Positions 31,699-40,295 are shown, counted from the first letter of the stretch. The stretch: DNA of 43,544 nucleotides from JAGGZI01 sp964399605 (GCA_964399605.1 CAYNRH010000001.1:1-43544), one strand, 5' to 3'. Notes: generated by a model not told the origin, from the sequence alone. Numbers and translations: made by a program.

Positions 31699-32931
31699 TT
31701 TAATAATACCATATCCAATTAATCTCCATCTACCACCAATCTGGCGGAATAATGCTACTTTATCACCAATTTCAGCGCAAATAGGTGTTTTTAACTTTAT
31801 CTCTATTTCTTTGGTTCTTCCGGATGTCACCAAACCAACGGTTCTCCCTGTCCCAGACGTTATCATTAGGGCTTCATTCGTGTTTATTCCTGAAACTTCA
31901 TATTTCTCCTTTTCCCCTATAACATTTTCAAACAAATTCACATCCAAAAGCAGTTTTTCCCAGACAGGGGGAACTTTTCCCTCCAGCCCGGCTAGGTTTC
32001 CTGTCAAAAAATCGCTTTTTGTCAAGGAGGGATCCAACCTTGTGCCAACACCAATTAATCCACCAGGGCCAGCTTTTTTAACACTTTTTCCAAACTTATG
32101 AAGCGTGGTTATCTCGGTTATAAGTGGTTTAAATTCTCCCTTTATTGAAATTCCGGGCCTTAGTTCAATCTTGTCTCCAACCTTAAATTCTCCCTTTACA
32201 AGAGAGCCGCCAACCACTCCCCCAACAATTTTATCTATGGGCGTACCCGGTTTATTGACATCAAAACTTCTTGCCACAAACATTTTTGGCTCTGCTTTTA
32301 AATCCCTTTTTGGAGTCGGTATGTTTTCCTCAATCGCCTCTATGAGAGCATCTATATTCACCCTCTGTATGGCAGATATTGGTATTATCGGCGCATTTTC
32401 GGCAACAGTTCCCTTGACAAACTCTTTTATTTGTTTGTAGTTTTCCAGAACTTCTTCTTCCGTAACCAAATCTATCTTGTTCTGGACTATAATTATGTTT
32501 TTTATTCCCACTATGTTCAGCGCCATGAGATGCTCTGCGGTTTGGGGTTGTGGACATTCCTCATTTGCTGATATTATAAGCAATGCCCCGTCTATAAGTG
32601 CAGCACCAGAAAGCACGGTAGCCATCAAAGCGTTGTGTCCTGGAGCATCCACAAATGATATTATTCTTTGTGGTTCTGTATCACCAAAACATGTTGGGCA
32701 CTTTGAACTTGTTGAGTAGCAGTTCGGCTTCTTACATTTTGGGCATTTATAAACAGTTATGTCAGCATAACCAAGCCTTATTGTTATGCCCCTTTTCATT
32801 TCTTCGCTGTGAACATCGGCCCACTTTCCGGTCAGTGCCTCAACTATAGTGGTCTTGCCGTGGTCCACATGCCCAAATAATCCTATATTAACCCCTTCCA
32901 GCTCTTTTGTAGTTTTCTTAGATTTAGGCAT
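31690..32931 (-). CDS. eif2g: Translation initiation factor aIF2, gamma subunit
   Basis: A 413-residue GTPase that carries initiator Met-tRNA to the small subunit. It has GHVDHGKTT (G1), RGITIRLG (G2), DAPGH (G3), NKID (G4) and the zinc knuckle CPKCKKPNC with CPTC. Two beta-barrel domains follow. The start at 32931 is chosen since GTGATAGTT precedes it and MPKSKK fits the family; an in-frame GTG at 32940 is part of the binding site. It follows rps6e by about 50 nt, a pairing common in archaea. The end overlaps the regulator gene by 9 nt. Confidence 0.95.
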   Translation of the reverse strand: MPKSKKTTKELEGVNIGLFGHVDHGKTTIVEALTGKWADVHSEEMKRGITIRLGYADITVYKCPKCKKPNCYSTSSKCPTCFGDTEPQRIISFVDAPGHNALMATVLSGAALIDGALLIISANEECPQPQTAEHLMALNIVGIKNIIIVQNKIDLVTEEEVLENYKQIKEFVKGTVAENAPIIPISAIQRVNIDALIEAIEENIPTPKRDLKAEPKMFVARSFDVNKPGTPIDKIVGGVVGGSLVKGEFKVGDKIELRPGISIKGEFKPLITEITTLHKFGKSVKKAGPGGLIGVGTRLDPSLTKSDFLTGNLAGLEGKVPPVWEKLLLDVNLFENVIGEKEKYEVSGINTNEALMITSGTGRTVGLVTSGRTKEIEIKLKTPICAEIGDKVALFRQIGGRWRLIGYGIIKSL

Positions 32932-32981
32932 AACTATCACTTTATTTAATAAATTTTTTTAATATTTAAAAGAATTAAAAA

Positions 32982-33596
32982 TTATTCCTTTCCTGTCTTT
33001 TCCTTTGTTTTCTCATCTTCCTTTGGCTTTTTCTCTTCTTTAGGCTCTTCCTTTTTATCTCCCTTTTCTTCTTCTTTTTCCTCAGCTTTTTTCGCTTCCT
33101 CAACCTTTTCTTCTTGTTTTTTCTCTTCTTTTTTAGGCTCTTCCTTCTTCTCCTTCTCAACACTCTCGTTCTTTGGTTCTACTTTTTCTGGTTCTTTTTT
33201 TGTTTCTTCCTTCGCTTCTTCCTCTTTTTTCACGCCAAGTATATCCTCTATCTTCTTTGCATCTTTCTTCTTTTCAACAACTTTAACGTTAACCTGAACT
33301 ATGTCTTCGCCTATTCTGTTGCCCCGCACGGTTTTCCTTTTCTTAACTCCTTTTTTCTTGGATTTGTATCCAACACCGCCTGTCAAGAGAGCTTTTCTTC
33401 TTATCATTCCGTCAAGGTCTCTTCTCATTGGAAACCCTTCCTTGTCGCTGCCACCAGTCAACTGAAGCTTATAACCAGTTAGTCCTACTAATGAGCCGTC
33501 AAAATCCTGGCCAATACGCATACCTATGAATGTTGGCACATCTTTTTCTATCTGATAGGCTTTTCCGTTTTTATCTGATATAACTATCTTGAACAT
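32982..33596 (-). CDS. rps6e: Small-subunit ribosomal protein eS6 with long Lys/Glu tail
   Basis: A 204-residue protein. Residues 1-110 are normal archaeal eS6 (MFKIVISDKNGKAY, GMRIGQDFDGSLVG, SDKEGFPMRRDL, KTVRGNRIGEDIVQVN); the last 90 or so are Lys/Glu-rich repeats such as EEPKKEEKKQEEK. Archaeal eS6 is usually about 125-135 residues, so the tail is a large addition. The start at 33596 follows GGTGGATTGG and gives the usual MFKI; an ATG at 33626, ten codons earlier, could be used in a leaderless message, as a TATA-like box lies about 25 nt before it. Confidence 0.9.
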   Translation of the reverse strand: MFKIVISDKNGKAYQIEKDVPTFIGMRIGQDFDGSLVGLTGYKLQLTGGSDKEGFPMRRDLDGMIRRKALLTGGVGYKSKKKGVKKRKTVRGNRIGEDIVQVNVKVVEKKKDAKKIEDILGVKKEEEAKEETKKEPEKVEPKNESVEKEKKEEPKKEEKKQEEKVEEAKKAEEKEEEKGDKKEEPKEEKKPKEDEKTKEKTGKE

Positions 33597-33762
33597 CCAA
33601 TCCACCAATTTATCTAGGTTATTCATTTAATTAATAAAAATATATATTTAAAGATTTTATTCTAAAACCTTATCTCAAATCAAAGGTTGAAATTGTTTTC
33701 CTGCCTGAATCTTTCTTCATATTACGTTATTCATATATGACTACCTTTAGATAACAATTAAC

Positions 33763-33772
33763 TTTATATAAT
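33763..33772 (+). promoter_or_regulatory. TATA-like box of the 33812 gene
   Basis: TTTATATAAT lies about 40-50 nt before the ATG, leaving room for a short leader with the AGGTGAC site. The stretch 33627-33760 shows no gene. Confidence 0.4.
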
Positions 33773-33811
33773 AGTTTAACCAATATATTTACTATTAAAA
33801 GGTGACAACTT

Positions 33812-33934
33812 ATGGGAGAAATATATCCAACAGGAAAAATAAATACAAATGATGTATATAGAAATGGTTTGGAACTACCAAAAGACATTTTTGACAGATT
33901 TGGTATAAATCCATTGAGTCCATCTCAAGACTAA
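33812..33934 (+). CDS. Small 40-residue soluble protein
   Basis: AAAAGGTGACAACTT precedes an ATG with 40 codons and TAA. The product starts MGEIYPTGKINTNDVY and ends FGINPLSPSQD; it is polar, with no membrane segment. Clear TATA and ribosome binding sites, and a C-run plus T-tract straight after the stop, make it a convincing stand-alone gene despite its size. No family is recognised. It is monocistronic between rps6e and the 34046 gene. Confidence 0.55.
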   Translation: MGEIYPTGKINTNDVYRNGLELPKDIFDRFGINPLSPSQD

Positions 33935-33960
33935 TTTCCCCCACTTTTCTTTTTTTTATT
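33935..33960 (+). terminator. C-run and T-tract after the 33812 gene
   Basis: TTTCCCCCACTTTTC followed by eight T residues comes directly after the stop. It closely resembles the string after the stop at 6154. Confidence 0.5.
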
Positions 33961-34045
33961 AAACCTTCTAAAAACAGCTTCTTGATGCTTAAAAACACAA
34001 AGTTTATATATTTGTTTTGATTTATTATTATAGAGTTGTGATGAT

Positions 34046-34435
34046 ATGTGCAGAGCAATTGCTAAATGGAGAGCCAGAAAAAGTCAGATGAAAATAACAA
34101 TAGAAACACACGATTCAGAAATTGCTAGTAATATAGAAAAAGAAGCCGGCAAGAGAGGAATTGTAAAACCAGTGAAAAAATATGGAGACATTTACAGTAT
34201 TGAATTGAATGAGAGTGGGTATCTGAACGCTAGAGCAAACATAGATGGATTTGATATTTTTCCGCATCCAGATGAAATGAGAAAAGGAGATGAATACAAA
34301 ATCAGGCTTGAAGAATACGCAAACAACGAAAAAATAAGGAGAATAGGAATTGGAAATAGCGTTTTAAGAGAAGAACTTAGTGAAAGGGAAATAACCGACA
34401 TAATGAAAGAATCTAGCATATATCCAAGATTTTAA
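34046..34435 (+). CDS. Hypothetical basic-start protein
   Basis: A 129-residue protein without a recognised family. The first 15 residues are basic (MCRAIAKWRARKSQ), then a small alpha/beta domain follows (MKITIETHDSEIASNIEKE ... DIYSIELNESGY). An internal ATG at residue 15 would give the domain alone. A TATA-like GTTTATATATT lies about 40 nt before the start and GTGATGAT is the likely binding site. It converges with the aIF5B gene, overlapping by 4 nt. Confidence 0.6.
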   Translation: MCRAIAKWRARKSQMKITIETHDSEIASNIEKEAGKRGIVKPVKKYGDIYSIELNESGYLNARANIDGFDIFPHPDEMRKGDEYKIRLEEYANNEKIRRIGIGNSVLREELSEREITDIMKESSIYPRF

Positions 34436-36168
34436 ACTTCCATCTTTTTCTTTTTTATTATATCTTTTATCTCTTCCAATGTATCTATTTCGCTCTTTGA
34501 CAGCAAATCTCTCATTTCCTCAAGCTTTCTTATATTTTCCTTGCCCATTGCCGTGAACAGCTCGTCGCCCTCCTTTATCTGGCGCCCCACTGTTGCCCCG
34601 GAAATGGAAACAGCAAGCTTATCACCATACTTTGCTTCTGAGACATTGGAACCTTCCTTCTGAATTTGCTCTATCTTTCCTATGATCTTATCCCCTTTGA
34701 CAAGAGAGTATCCGGGCTTTACAACTCCTCCTGTAACTTCAACGCCAACAATTGCAGGATGGGATGCCCTGAAAACATATCCAGGAAGAATTTTCATCTT
34801 GCCTGGCCTTATAACTTCATCCAATTTTTCTCTTTTTATGTTGTTTTCTTCCTCTTCTTTCCATTTTTCATAGTCCTCTATAAGCTTGTAAATAACTGGG
34901 CTCTGAAATATTTTGACATCTTTTATCTCAAGCGCTTCTGGGAGAACCTGTACATTGAAAGCAAAAACAACCCTTTTCAATGTGTCGGATATGCAGCTCA
35001 TTTCCATGACATCTGCTCTTGTGACATTTCCTATCTTTGCTTTTTTTATTGGGATGTTGTTGTCTTGAAGAATCTTTATCATTCCTTCAAGGGAGCCAAG
35101 TGTATCTGCCTTTATCATAACTCCCTCCGCATCCTTATCAATTTCCACTGACTCCACTTCCTTTTTCAGTTCCTTCTTAAGCTTTTCCACATCTTCCTGT
35201 TTCCTGCACGTCCTGAAAGGCGAGCCCGCTACAACATCTTCCAGATTTGGAGCAGATATTTTTATCCCGGCTGCAGCGGAAACTTCATCAACAGTAGAGA
35301 ACTTCTTTTCAACCCTTATGTCGCCCAATTCTCTTGGTTTCAGTATGGACCTGACATTTGTAACTATTGGGGTTTCTCCGCCTATTATCAAATAATCTCC
35401 CTTACTTACGCTTCCGTCATAAAGAATTGCATCTATGGTTGTGCCCATTCCTTTGACTTCCTTGACTTCTAAAACAGTGCCAAAACCATTTTTCTCTTTT
35501 ATCTCCAACTTTTCACTTAAAAACTGCTGTGAAAGCCCAATCAAAACCATGAGGAGTTCCCCTATGCCCTCGCCGGTTATTCCGGAAACTGGAACTATGG
35601 CCACTGTATTCTTAAAATCAGTTACCCTGTCAAACCTTTCCGAGTTGTATCCCCTCTCACCCAAAGCGCCAACCATCTCGTATATTTTCGTGTCCAGCTC
35701 TCTTTTTACACTCTCGTTTTGTTTTTTAAAAGATTCCATAAAGGATTTTGTCTCTTGCCTTGCCCAGCCATTTATTCTATCTATCTTGTTTGCTGCAACA
35801 ACAAATGGCGTCTTAAATTCTTTAAGAAACGTTAGGCTTTCATCGGTCTGTGGCTGAAAATTTTCGTTTATATCAACAACCAAAATAGCCAAATCAGCTA
35901 TACTTCCGCCCCTTTTTCTAAGAGTTGTAAAAGCAGCGTGGCCGGGAGTATCTATGAAAAGCAGGCCGGGAATTTTTATTTTCTCTTCCTTAATCAAAGA
36001 ACCGCATATTTTTTTTATAACATCCCCTGAAACTTCGGTGGCCCCTATGTGCTGGGTTATGCCCCCGGCTTCACCTGCAGCCACTGTACTCTTTCTTATG
36101 CTATCCAGTATCGTGGTCTTGCCGTGGTCCACATGCCCCAAAACAGATATTATCGGCTGGCGAATCAT
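34432..36168 (-). CDS. infB: Translation initiation factor aIF5B (IF-2 family)
   Basis: A 578-residue GTPase that joins the ribosomal subunits. It has GHVDHGKTT (11-19), the switch region GGITQHIGA (35-43), DTPGHAAF (about 74-81) and NKIDR, then beta-barrels and a C-terminal domain (GATVGRQIKEGDEL). Unlike some archaeal versions there is no intein and no long N-terminal extension; length fits (about 590). The ATG follows GAGGTGTTTTT. Two small membrane proteins and adk lie upstream on the same strand. Confidence 0.95.
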   Translation of the reverse strand: MIRQPIISVLGHVDHGKTTILDSIRKSTVAAGEAGGITQHIGATEVSGDVIKKICGSLIKEEKIKIPGLLFIDTPGHAAFTTLRKRGGSIADLAILVVDINENFQPQTDESLTFLKEFKTPFVVAANKIDRINGWARQETKSFMESFKKQNESVKRELDTKIYEMVGALGERGYNSERFDRVTDFKNTVAIVPVSGITGEGIGELLMVLIGLSQQFLSEKLEIKEKNGFGTVLEVKEVKGMGTTIDAILYDGSVSKGDYLIIGGETPIVTNVRSILKPRELGDIRVEKKFSTVDEVSAAAGIKISAPNLEDVVAGSPFRTCRKQEDVEKLKKELKKEVESVEIDKDAEGVMIKADTLGSLEGMIKILQDNNIPIKKAKIGNVTRADVMEMSCISDTLKRVVFAFNVQVLPEALEIKDVKIFQSPVIYKLIEDYEKWKEEEENNIKREKLDEVIRPGKMKILPGYVFRASHPAIVGVEVTGGVVKPGYSLVKGDKIIGKIEQIQKEGSNVSEAKYGDKLAVSISGATVGRQIKEGDELFTAMGKENIRKLEEMRDLLSKSEIDTLEEIKDIIKKKKMEV

Positions 36169-36218
36169 AAAAACACCTCTAATAGAATTGGTTCATATAT
36201 TATTTAAAAATTGAATGA

Positions 36219-36413
36219 CTATCCCCTATACAAAAAATGCTTCCAGAAGTATCTGAACCATGCAACGAGAAAGCCGGCAAATATTCCAATGAAAAAACAC
36301 ACAACGGATACTATTATTAAAAGCTGGTTTCCTGTTACAAAATTATGCAAGAAACTGAAAAAATCTGACAATGTTTTCAAAATATATACAAAAGCAAAAT
36401 AAAATGGATTCAT
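36219..36413 (-). CDS. Small membrane protein, pair member 2
   Basis: A 64-residue protein with an amphipathic N-terminus and one clear membrane helix (about 30-52, GIFAGFLVAWFRYFW) ending in a basic FWKHFLYRG. The last half matches the upstream neighbour (GFLIGFLLGWAKYFMKHWK), so the two are tandem paralogues. Its ATG overlaps the stop of the neighbour (ATGA). No family is recognised. Located between adk and the aIF5B gene. Confidence 0.55.
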   Translation of the reverse strand: MNPFYFAFVYILKTLSDFFSFLHNFVTGNQLLIIVSVVCFFIGIFAGFLVAWFRYFWKHFLYRG

Positions 36414-36598
36414 TGTTTCTTACCCTCCTTATAAACCTCATCTTCCAGAATTCTCACAACTTTCCAATGCTTCATGAAATATTTGGCCCATCCCAGCAAA
36501 AACCCTATTAAAAATCCTGTAGTAAAGAAGACAGTAGCAAAAACAATAAACCAAAAGCTTGTTTCTATAACACTTAACAACTGGCTTTCTATAATCAT
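36410..36598 (-). CDS. Small membrane protein, pair member 1
   Basis: A 62-residue protein with one long membrane helix (about 16-40, ending GFLLGWAKYFMKHW) and a charged C-terminus (ILEDEVYKEGKKQ). It is a tandem paralogue of the following gene, with which it shares a 4-nt overlap. The conserved G...G.LxxWxxYFxKH pattern may form a helix-helix contact, so the products may form a heterodimer (inference). Function unknown. Confidence 0.55.
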   Translation of the reverse strand: MIIESQLLSVIETSFWFIVFATVFFTTGFLIGFLLGWAKYFMKHWKVVRILEDEVYKEGKKQ

Positions 36599-36632
36599 CT
36601 AATAATATTATAATTCTACTTATAAAAAAAGT

Positions 36633-37301
36633 TTACTTGTTTTCAAAGTTTTTTATTGCTTCCATTATTTTTGAAAGCATAATCTCTAATGGCATATCTA
36701 TATAACCTTCGGGTATCTCATCCTTAGTGAATCCTATTTCAATTAGAATACCTCTGTTTTTGTAGTAATCTATTAAAGGCCCTACTCTCTTTTCATATTC
36801 TTCAAATCTTTTTTTAATTGTTTCTGGCTTGTCGTCTTCTCTCTGATACAGCTCTCCGCCACATTTGTCGCATATTCCATCAACCTTTGGTTTTAGAGTT
36901 CTTATGTTGTATATTGCCCCACACTTTTTGCAAACCCTTCTTGTTGACAGCCTCTCAATAATTATGTCCTCTGAAACAGAAAGATTGATGGCGATATCTA
37001 TTTTAGCAATTTTGTCAATTGCCTCTGCCTGCTCCCTGTTGTACGGCGAATCAAGTACAAACCCATCTTTACAGTCTGGTTGGGAAATTCTCTCTATTAT
37101 GGCTTTTGTGGAAATTTCATTTGGTATTGGTTTTCCTTCATTGTAATATTTTTCTGCCTCTATTCCCACTGGAGTTTTCTCTGCTATGGCTTTTCTTATT
37201 ATATCCCCGGTTCCTATGTGAGGTATCCCGAGCTTTGGTGCAACTCTTGAAGCATAAGTACCCTTTCCAGAACCAGGCGGACCCAAAAACACTAACCTCA
37301 T
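36633..37301 (-). CDS. adk: Adenylate kinase
   Basis: A 222-residue bacterial-type adenylate kinase that balances ATP, ADP and AMP. It has GPPGSGKGT (7-15), the AMP site TGDIIRKAI (31-39), and a zinc-binding lid with Cys124, Cys127, Cys144 and Cys147. This long-lid form differs from the trimeric archaeal AdkA type. The last strand region is followed by a normal C-terminal helix. It overlaps the rpl24e stop by 4 nt, tying it to the ribosomal gene group. Confidence 0.95.
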   Translation of the reverse strand: MRLVFLGPPGSGKGTYASRVAPKLGIPHIGTGDIIRKAIAEKTPVGIEAEKYYNEGKPIPNEISTKAIIERISQPDCKDGFVLDSPYNREQAEAIDKIAKIDIAINLSVSEDIIIERLSTRRVCKKCGAIYNIRTLKPKVDGICDKCGGELYQREDDKPETIKKRFEEYEKRVGPLIDYYKNRGILIEIGFTKDEIPEGYIDMPLEIMLSKIMEAIKNFENK

Positions 37302-37480
37302 TCTTCCTTACCTCTCAACTTTCTGCTCACCCTTGTCCACTTTCTCTTTCTTGGGTCTCTCTTCATCATGAAATTTTTTTCGCATTTTGAAGAGCAAAAG
37401 CTGTATATCGTTCCATCTTTCTTAACGAAAAGCCTTGCCCTTCCTTCTAAAATATCCCCACCACAATAAGAACATTTCAT
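37298..37480 (-). CDS. rpl24e: Large-subunit ribosomal protein eL24
   Basis: A 60-residue zinc ribosomal protein: MKCSYCGGDI, then YSFCSSKCEKNF and RDPRKRKWTR. The four Cys form the zinc ribbon typical of archaeal L24e, which is usually 55-65 residues. GCAGGTAATAAAT precedes the ATG. It lies 5 nt after rps28e and overlaps adk. Confidence 0.95.
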   Translation of the reverse strand: MKCSYCGGDILEGRARLFVKKDGTIYSFCSSKCEKNFMMKRDPRKRKWTRVSRKLRGKEE

Positions 37481-37485
37481 ATTTA

Positions 37486-37710
37486 TTACCTGCCGAATTT
37501 TCCAGAGCTTTCCATTTCAGTCTCTCTTAACATTAGAACATCACCTTCCCTCACGGGACCCATGACATTCCTTTGAAGAATTTTTCCTTTATCCCTTCCA
37601 TCAAGAACTCTACATCTGACTACGGATACTCCCTTTACCCCGCTTCTGCCCAAAATCTTGACGATTTCTGCTGGAACGGCATCACTAGCTTTTTCAGTTT
37701 CCTTTGGCAT
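37486..37710 (-). CDS. rps28e: Small-subunit ribosomal protein eS28
   Basis: A 74-residue protein with the S28e core: GRSGVKGVSVVRCRVLDG and KGKILQRNVMGPVREGDVLMLRETE. The C-terminus EMESSGKFGR matches the family. It binds near the mRNA exit channel of the small subunit. It lies 13 nt after the L7Ae gene, in the order L7Ae-S28e-L24e found widely in archaea. Confidence 0.96.
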   Translation of the reverse strand: MPKETEKASDAVPAEIVKILGRSGVKGVSVVRCRVLDGRDKGKILQRNVMGPVREGDVLMLRETEMESSGKFGR

Positions 37711-37723
37711 AAACTACACCCAT

Positions 37724-38272
37724 TTATTTTTTGGATTCAGAAGACTCTTTCTTGGATGCTTCCTTTGATTCCTTCTTGGATTTTTCTTTTGGTTCTGTTT
37801 TCTTGGCCACTTTTTTTGGTTTCTCTACATCCTCTTCCTTTTTGGTTTCCTCTTTTGCCTCTTTCTCCTTCTCTTCCCTTTTCTCTTCTTTTTCGGGTTC
37901 TTTTTTCTCTACCTTTTCCTCAGCTTTCTTTTTCTCTTCTTTTCCTTTTCCAAGTATTTCATCCAATATTTTCTTAGCATCTCCGGATTTAACAATAGCA
38001 ACAGAAGCGCATCTTACATCTATGCCTGCTGCCCTTCCAAGCTCATCTTTGTTCTTTGTGTAAACATATGGTATGTTTTTTTCTTCACAAAGAGGGGGAA
38101 GGTGCATAACAACTTCAGGCGGGTCAACATCTTTTGCTATGACAACTAATTCTGCGTCGCCCTTCTCTATTGCTTTTGTGGTTTCATTTGTTCCCTTTCT
38201 AACATATCCTGTTGCTCTTGCGGTCTCCACTGCTTCCAAAATTTTGTTGTTGAGTTCATCGGATATTTCCAT
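37724..38272 (-). CDS. rpl7ae: Ribosomal/RNA-binding protein L7Ae with Lys/Glu tail
   Basis: A 182-residue protein. Residues 1-115 are a normal L7Ae (VRKGTNETTKAIEKG, ELVVIAKDVDPPEVVMHLP, CEEKNIPY, ASVAIVKSGD), the kink-turn binder of the 50S subunit, box C/D and H/ACA RNPs and RNase P. The last 65 or so are Lys/Glu/Ser-rich repeats (KKEPEKEEKREEK and SKKESK). Archaeal L7Ae is normally about 120-125 residues. The start is the ATG at 38272 after AGGTGAAAAAT; the in-frame GTG at 38281 is part of that site. Confidence 0.92.
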   Translation of the reverse strand: MEISDELNNKILEAVETARATGYVRKGTNETTKAIEKGDAELVVIAKDVDPPEVVMHLPPLCEEKNIPYVYTKNKDELGRAAGIDVRCASVAIVKSGDAKKILDEILGKGKEEKKKAEEKVEKKEPEKEEKREEKEKEAKEETKKEEDVEKPKKVAKKTEPKEKSKKESKEASKKESSESKK

Positions 38273-38414
38273 ATTTTTCACCTCTTAAAGTATGAATTAA
38301 TTTGTATATATATTTGCAACCTATTTAAAAGTTTTGCTTCCTATTTAAATAGACTATATGCTCTTAATTTTTTCATAATAGTCTTTTTATAGCTTTGTTT
38401 TTTTTATATATTCT

Positions 38415-38811
38415 ATGCCAGAAACTGATGTCCTGCATTTTTTAGAAAACGAAGAAAAAAACATAAAATTTGTCAACATTCTTTTCCCTGATATTATTGG
38501 TGAATTAAGGGGATTTTCAATACCTTCTTCTGAGGTGGAGTCTGCATTCAAGGATGGAAAGGGGTTTGATGGCTCTTCCATAAACGGCCTTGTAAGGATT
38601 GAAGAAAGCGATTTAGTGGCAAGGCCAGACCCAAATACTTTTAAGGTTTTTCCTTGGGAGTTTGGTAAGAAAAACTTTGGGTGAACATATTTTCCAAAAA
38701 TTTGTAGAAAACAAAAAATTAGAAACAAAAATTTACAGAAGGGAAGTAGGTCAAAAATATGACAAAAGCGTAAGCCCATTTGAAATAAAAAATTATTTAC
38801 CAAGGCTTTAG
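38415..38811 (+). pseudogene. glnA: Glutamine synthetase pseudogene with internal deletion
   Basis: An ATG opens 89 codons matching the N-terminus of type I glutamine synthetase: FVNILFPDIIGELRG, IPSSEVESAF, KGFDGSSING and ESDLVARPDPNTF to VFPWEFG. The frame then stops at 38684. In another frame, from about 38677, follows TLGEHIFQKFVENKK to YDKSVSPFEIKNYLPRL and a stop at 38811, which matches the C-terminus of the same enzyme. About 300 codons holding the ATP- and glutamate-binding catalytic core are missing, so no enzyme can form. It lies alone upstream of gpmI. Confidence 0.82.
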
Positions 38812-38843
38812 TTTATTTATTTGGCTTTTTACATAATTTTTTC

Positions 38844-40295
38844 ATGAAAAAAGTTCTCCTTATAGTTTTAGATGGCTGGGGATTAAGAAATTGCAAGAAA
38901 GGAAATGCCGTCAAACTTGCAAAGACGCCAAACTTTGATTATTTCTGGAAAAATTATCCACACACAAAATTAAACGCATCGGGAGAATCTGTCGGCCTGC
39001 CAAAAAAAACACTTGGTGGAAGCGAAGTTGGGCACCTGCACATAGGCGCAGGAAGAATAGTAAAGCAGATGCTGACAAGGATAAATGAAAGCATATGTGA
39101 TGGAAGTTTTTTCAAAAAGGAAAAACTAAGAAAAAGCATTTTAAGGTGCAAAAAAGAGAAATCGTCTCTTCACTTGATGGGACTTCTCTCAGACGCTGGC
39201 GTCCATTCACACATAAACCATCTCTTTGCTCTTTTAAAGGCAGCAAAAAAATACGGGCTGAAAAAAAACCAAGTTAAAATTCATTGCTTCTTAGATGGGA
39301 GAGACACCCCACCAAAAAGTGCCAAGATATATCTGAATCTCCTAAAAAAAGAAATTAAAAAAATCGGCGTTGGAGAAATAGCAACCATATCAGGCAGGTA
39401 TTATGCAATGGACAGGGACAAGAGATGGGACAGAACAAAAAAAGCATTTAACGCTATACTTGGAAAAGGTCCAAGAGCAAAAAATCCGGAGGAAGCCTTA
39501 AAAAAATCATACAAAAGAGGAGAAGCAGACGAGTTTGTAAAGCCTATTGTAATTGAAAATTACAATGGATTAAACAAAAAAGATTCCCTTATTCTTTTCA
39601 ACTTCCGTTCAGACAGGATGAAACAGCTGACATCCCTTCTCATAAAGGTAAACAGCAATGTGCTTACAATGGTCAATTATTCCAAAACGTTAAAAGCAGT
39701 ATATCTGTTCAAGGAAGAAATTGTAAAAGACTCGCTGGGTGAAGTGATAAGCAAAAAAGGTTTGAAACAGTTGAGGATAGCAGAAAGTGAAAAGGGTCCC
39801 CATGTGACCTATTTCTTCAGCGGTGAAAGGGAAAAGCCATTTCCTGGAGAAAAAAGAATAATAATACCATCTCCAAAAGTTGCCACTTATGACTTAAAGC
39901 CTGAGATGAGCGCCTACAAAATAACAAAAGAATTGTTGAAAAACCTCAGATACGACTTCATTCTTTTAAACTTCGCAAACGGCGACATGGTGGGGCACAC
40001 AGGAAATTTAAAGGCGACCATAAAAGGTGTGGAAGATGTAGATGAGTGCCTGGGAAAAATTTACAGCGCAGCCAAAGATTATACAATAATCATAACAGCT
40101 GACCATGGGAACTGCGAGGACATGATAGGGAAATCAAAGACAGCACACACACTTAACAAAGTTCCATTCATTCTTGTGGACGGGAGATACAAAAGCAAAA
40201 AATTAAAAGAAGGTTCTTTGTTTAACATAGCGCCAACCATTTTAAAAATAATGGGAATAAAAAAACCAGTGGTCATGAATAAAGACTTATTCTAA
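38844..40295 (+). CDS. gpmI: 2,3-bisphosphoglycerate-independent phosphoglycerate mutase
   Basis: A 483-residue two-metal alkaline-phosphatase-fold enzyme that interconverts 3- and 2-phosphoglycerate. It has VLDGWG (7-12), the phosphoserine loop GGSEVGHL, DGRDTPP, GRYYAMDRDKRW, NFANGDMVGHTG and TADHGNCE with the metal ligands. This is the bacterial-style iPGM, not the shorter archaeal ApgM. It is a little shorter than usual (about 510). The ATG lies in an A/T-rich context without a clear ribosome binding site. It converges with lysK, overlapping by 9 nt. Confidence 0.94.
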   Translation: MKKVLLIVLDGWGLRNCKKGNAVKLAKTPNFDYFWKNYPHTKLNASGESVGLPKKTLGGSEVGHLHIGAGRIVKQMLTRINESICDGSFFKKEKLRKSILRCKKEKSSLHLMGLLSDAGVHSHINHLFALLKAAKKYGLKKNQVKIHCFLDGRDTPPKSAKIYLNLLKKEIKKIGVGEIATISGRYYAMDRDKRWDRTKKAFNAILGKGPRAKNPEEALKKSYKRGEADEFVKPIVIENYNGLNKKDSLILFNFRSDRMKQLTSLLIKVNSNVLTMVNYSKTLKAVYLFKEEIVKDSLGEVISKKGLKQLRIAESEKGPHVTYFFSGEREKPFPGEKRIIIPSPKVATYDLKPEMSAYKITKELLKNLRYDFILLNFANGDMVGHTGNLKATIKGVEDVDECLGKIYSAAKDYTIIITADHGNCEDMIGKSKTAHTLNKVPFILVDGRYKSKKLKEGSLFNIAPTILKIMGIKKPVVMNKDLF

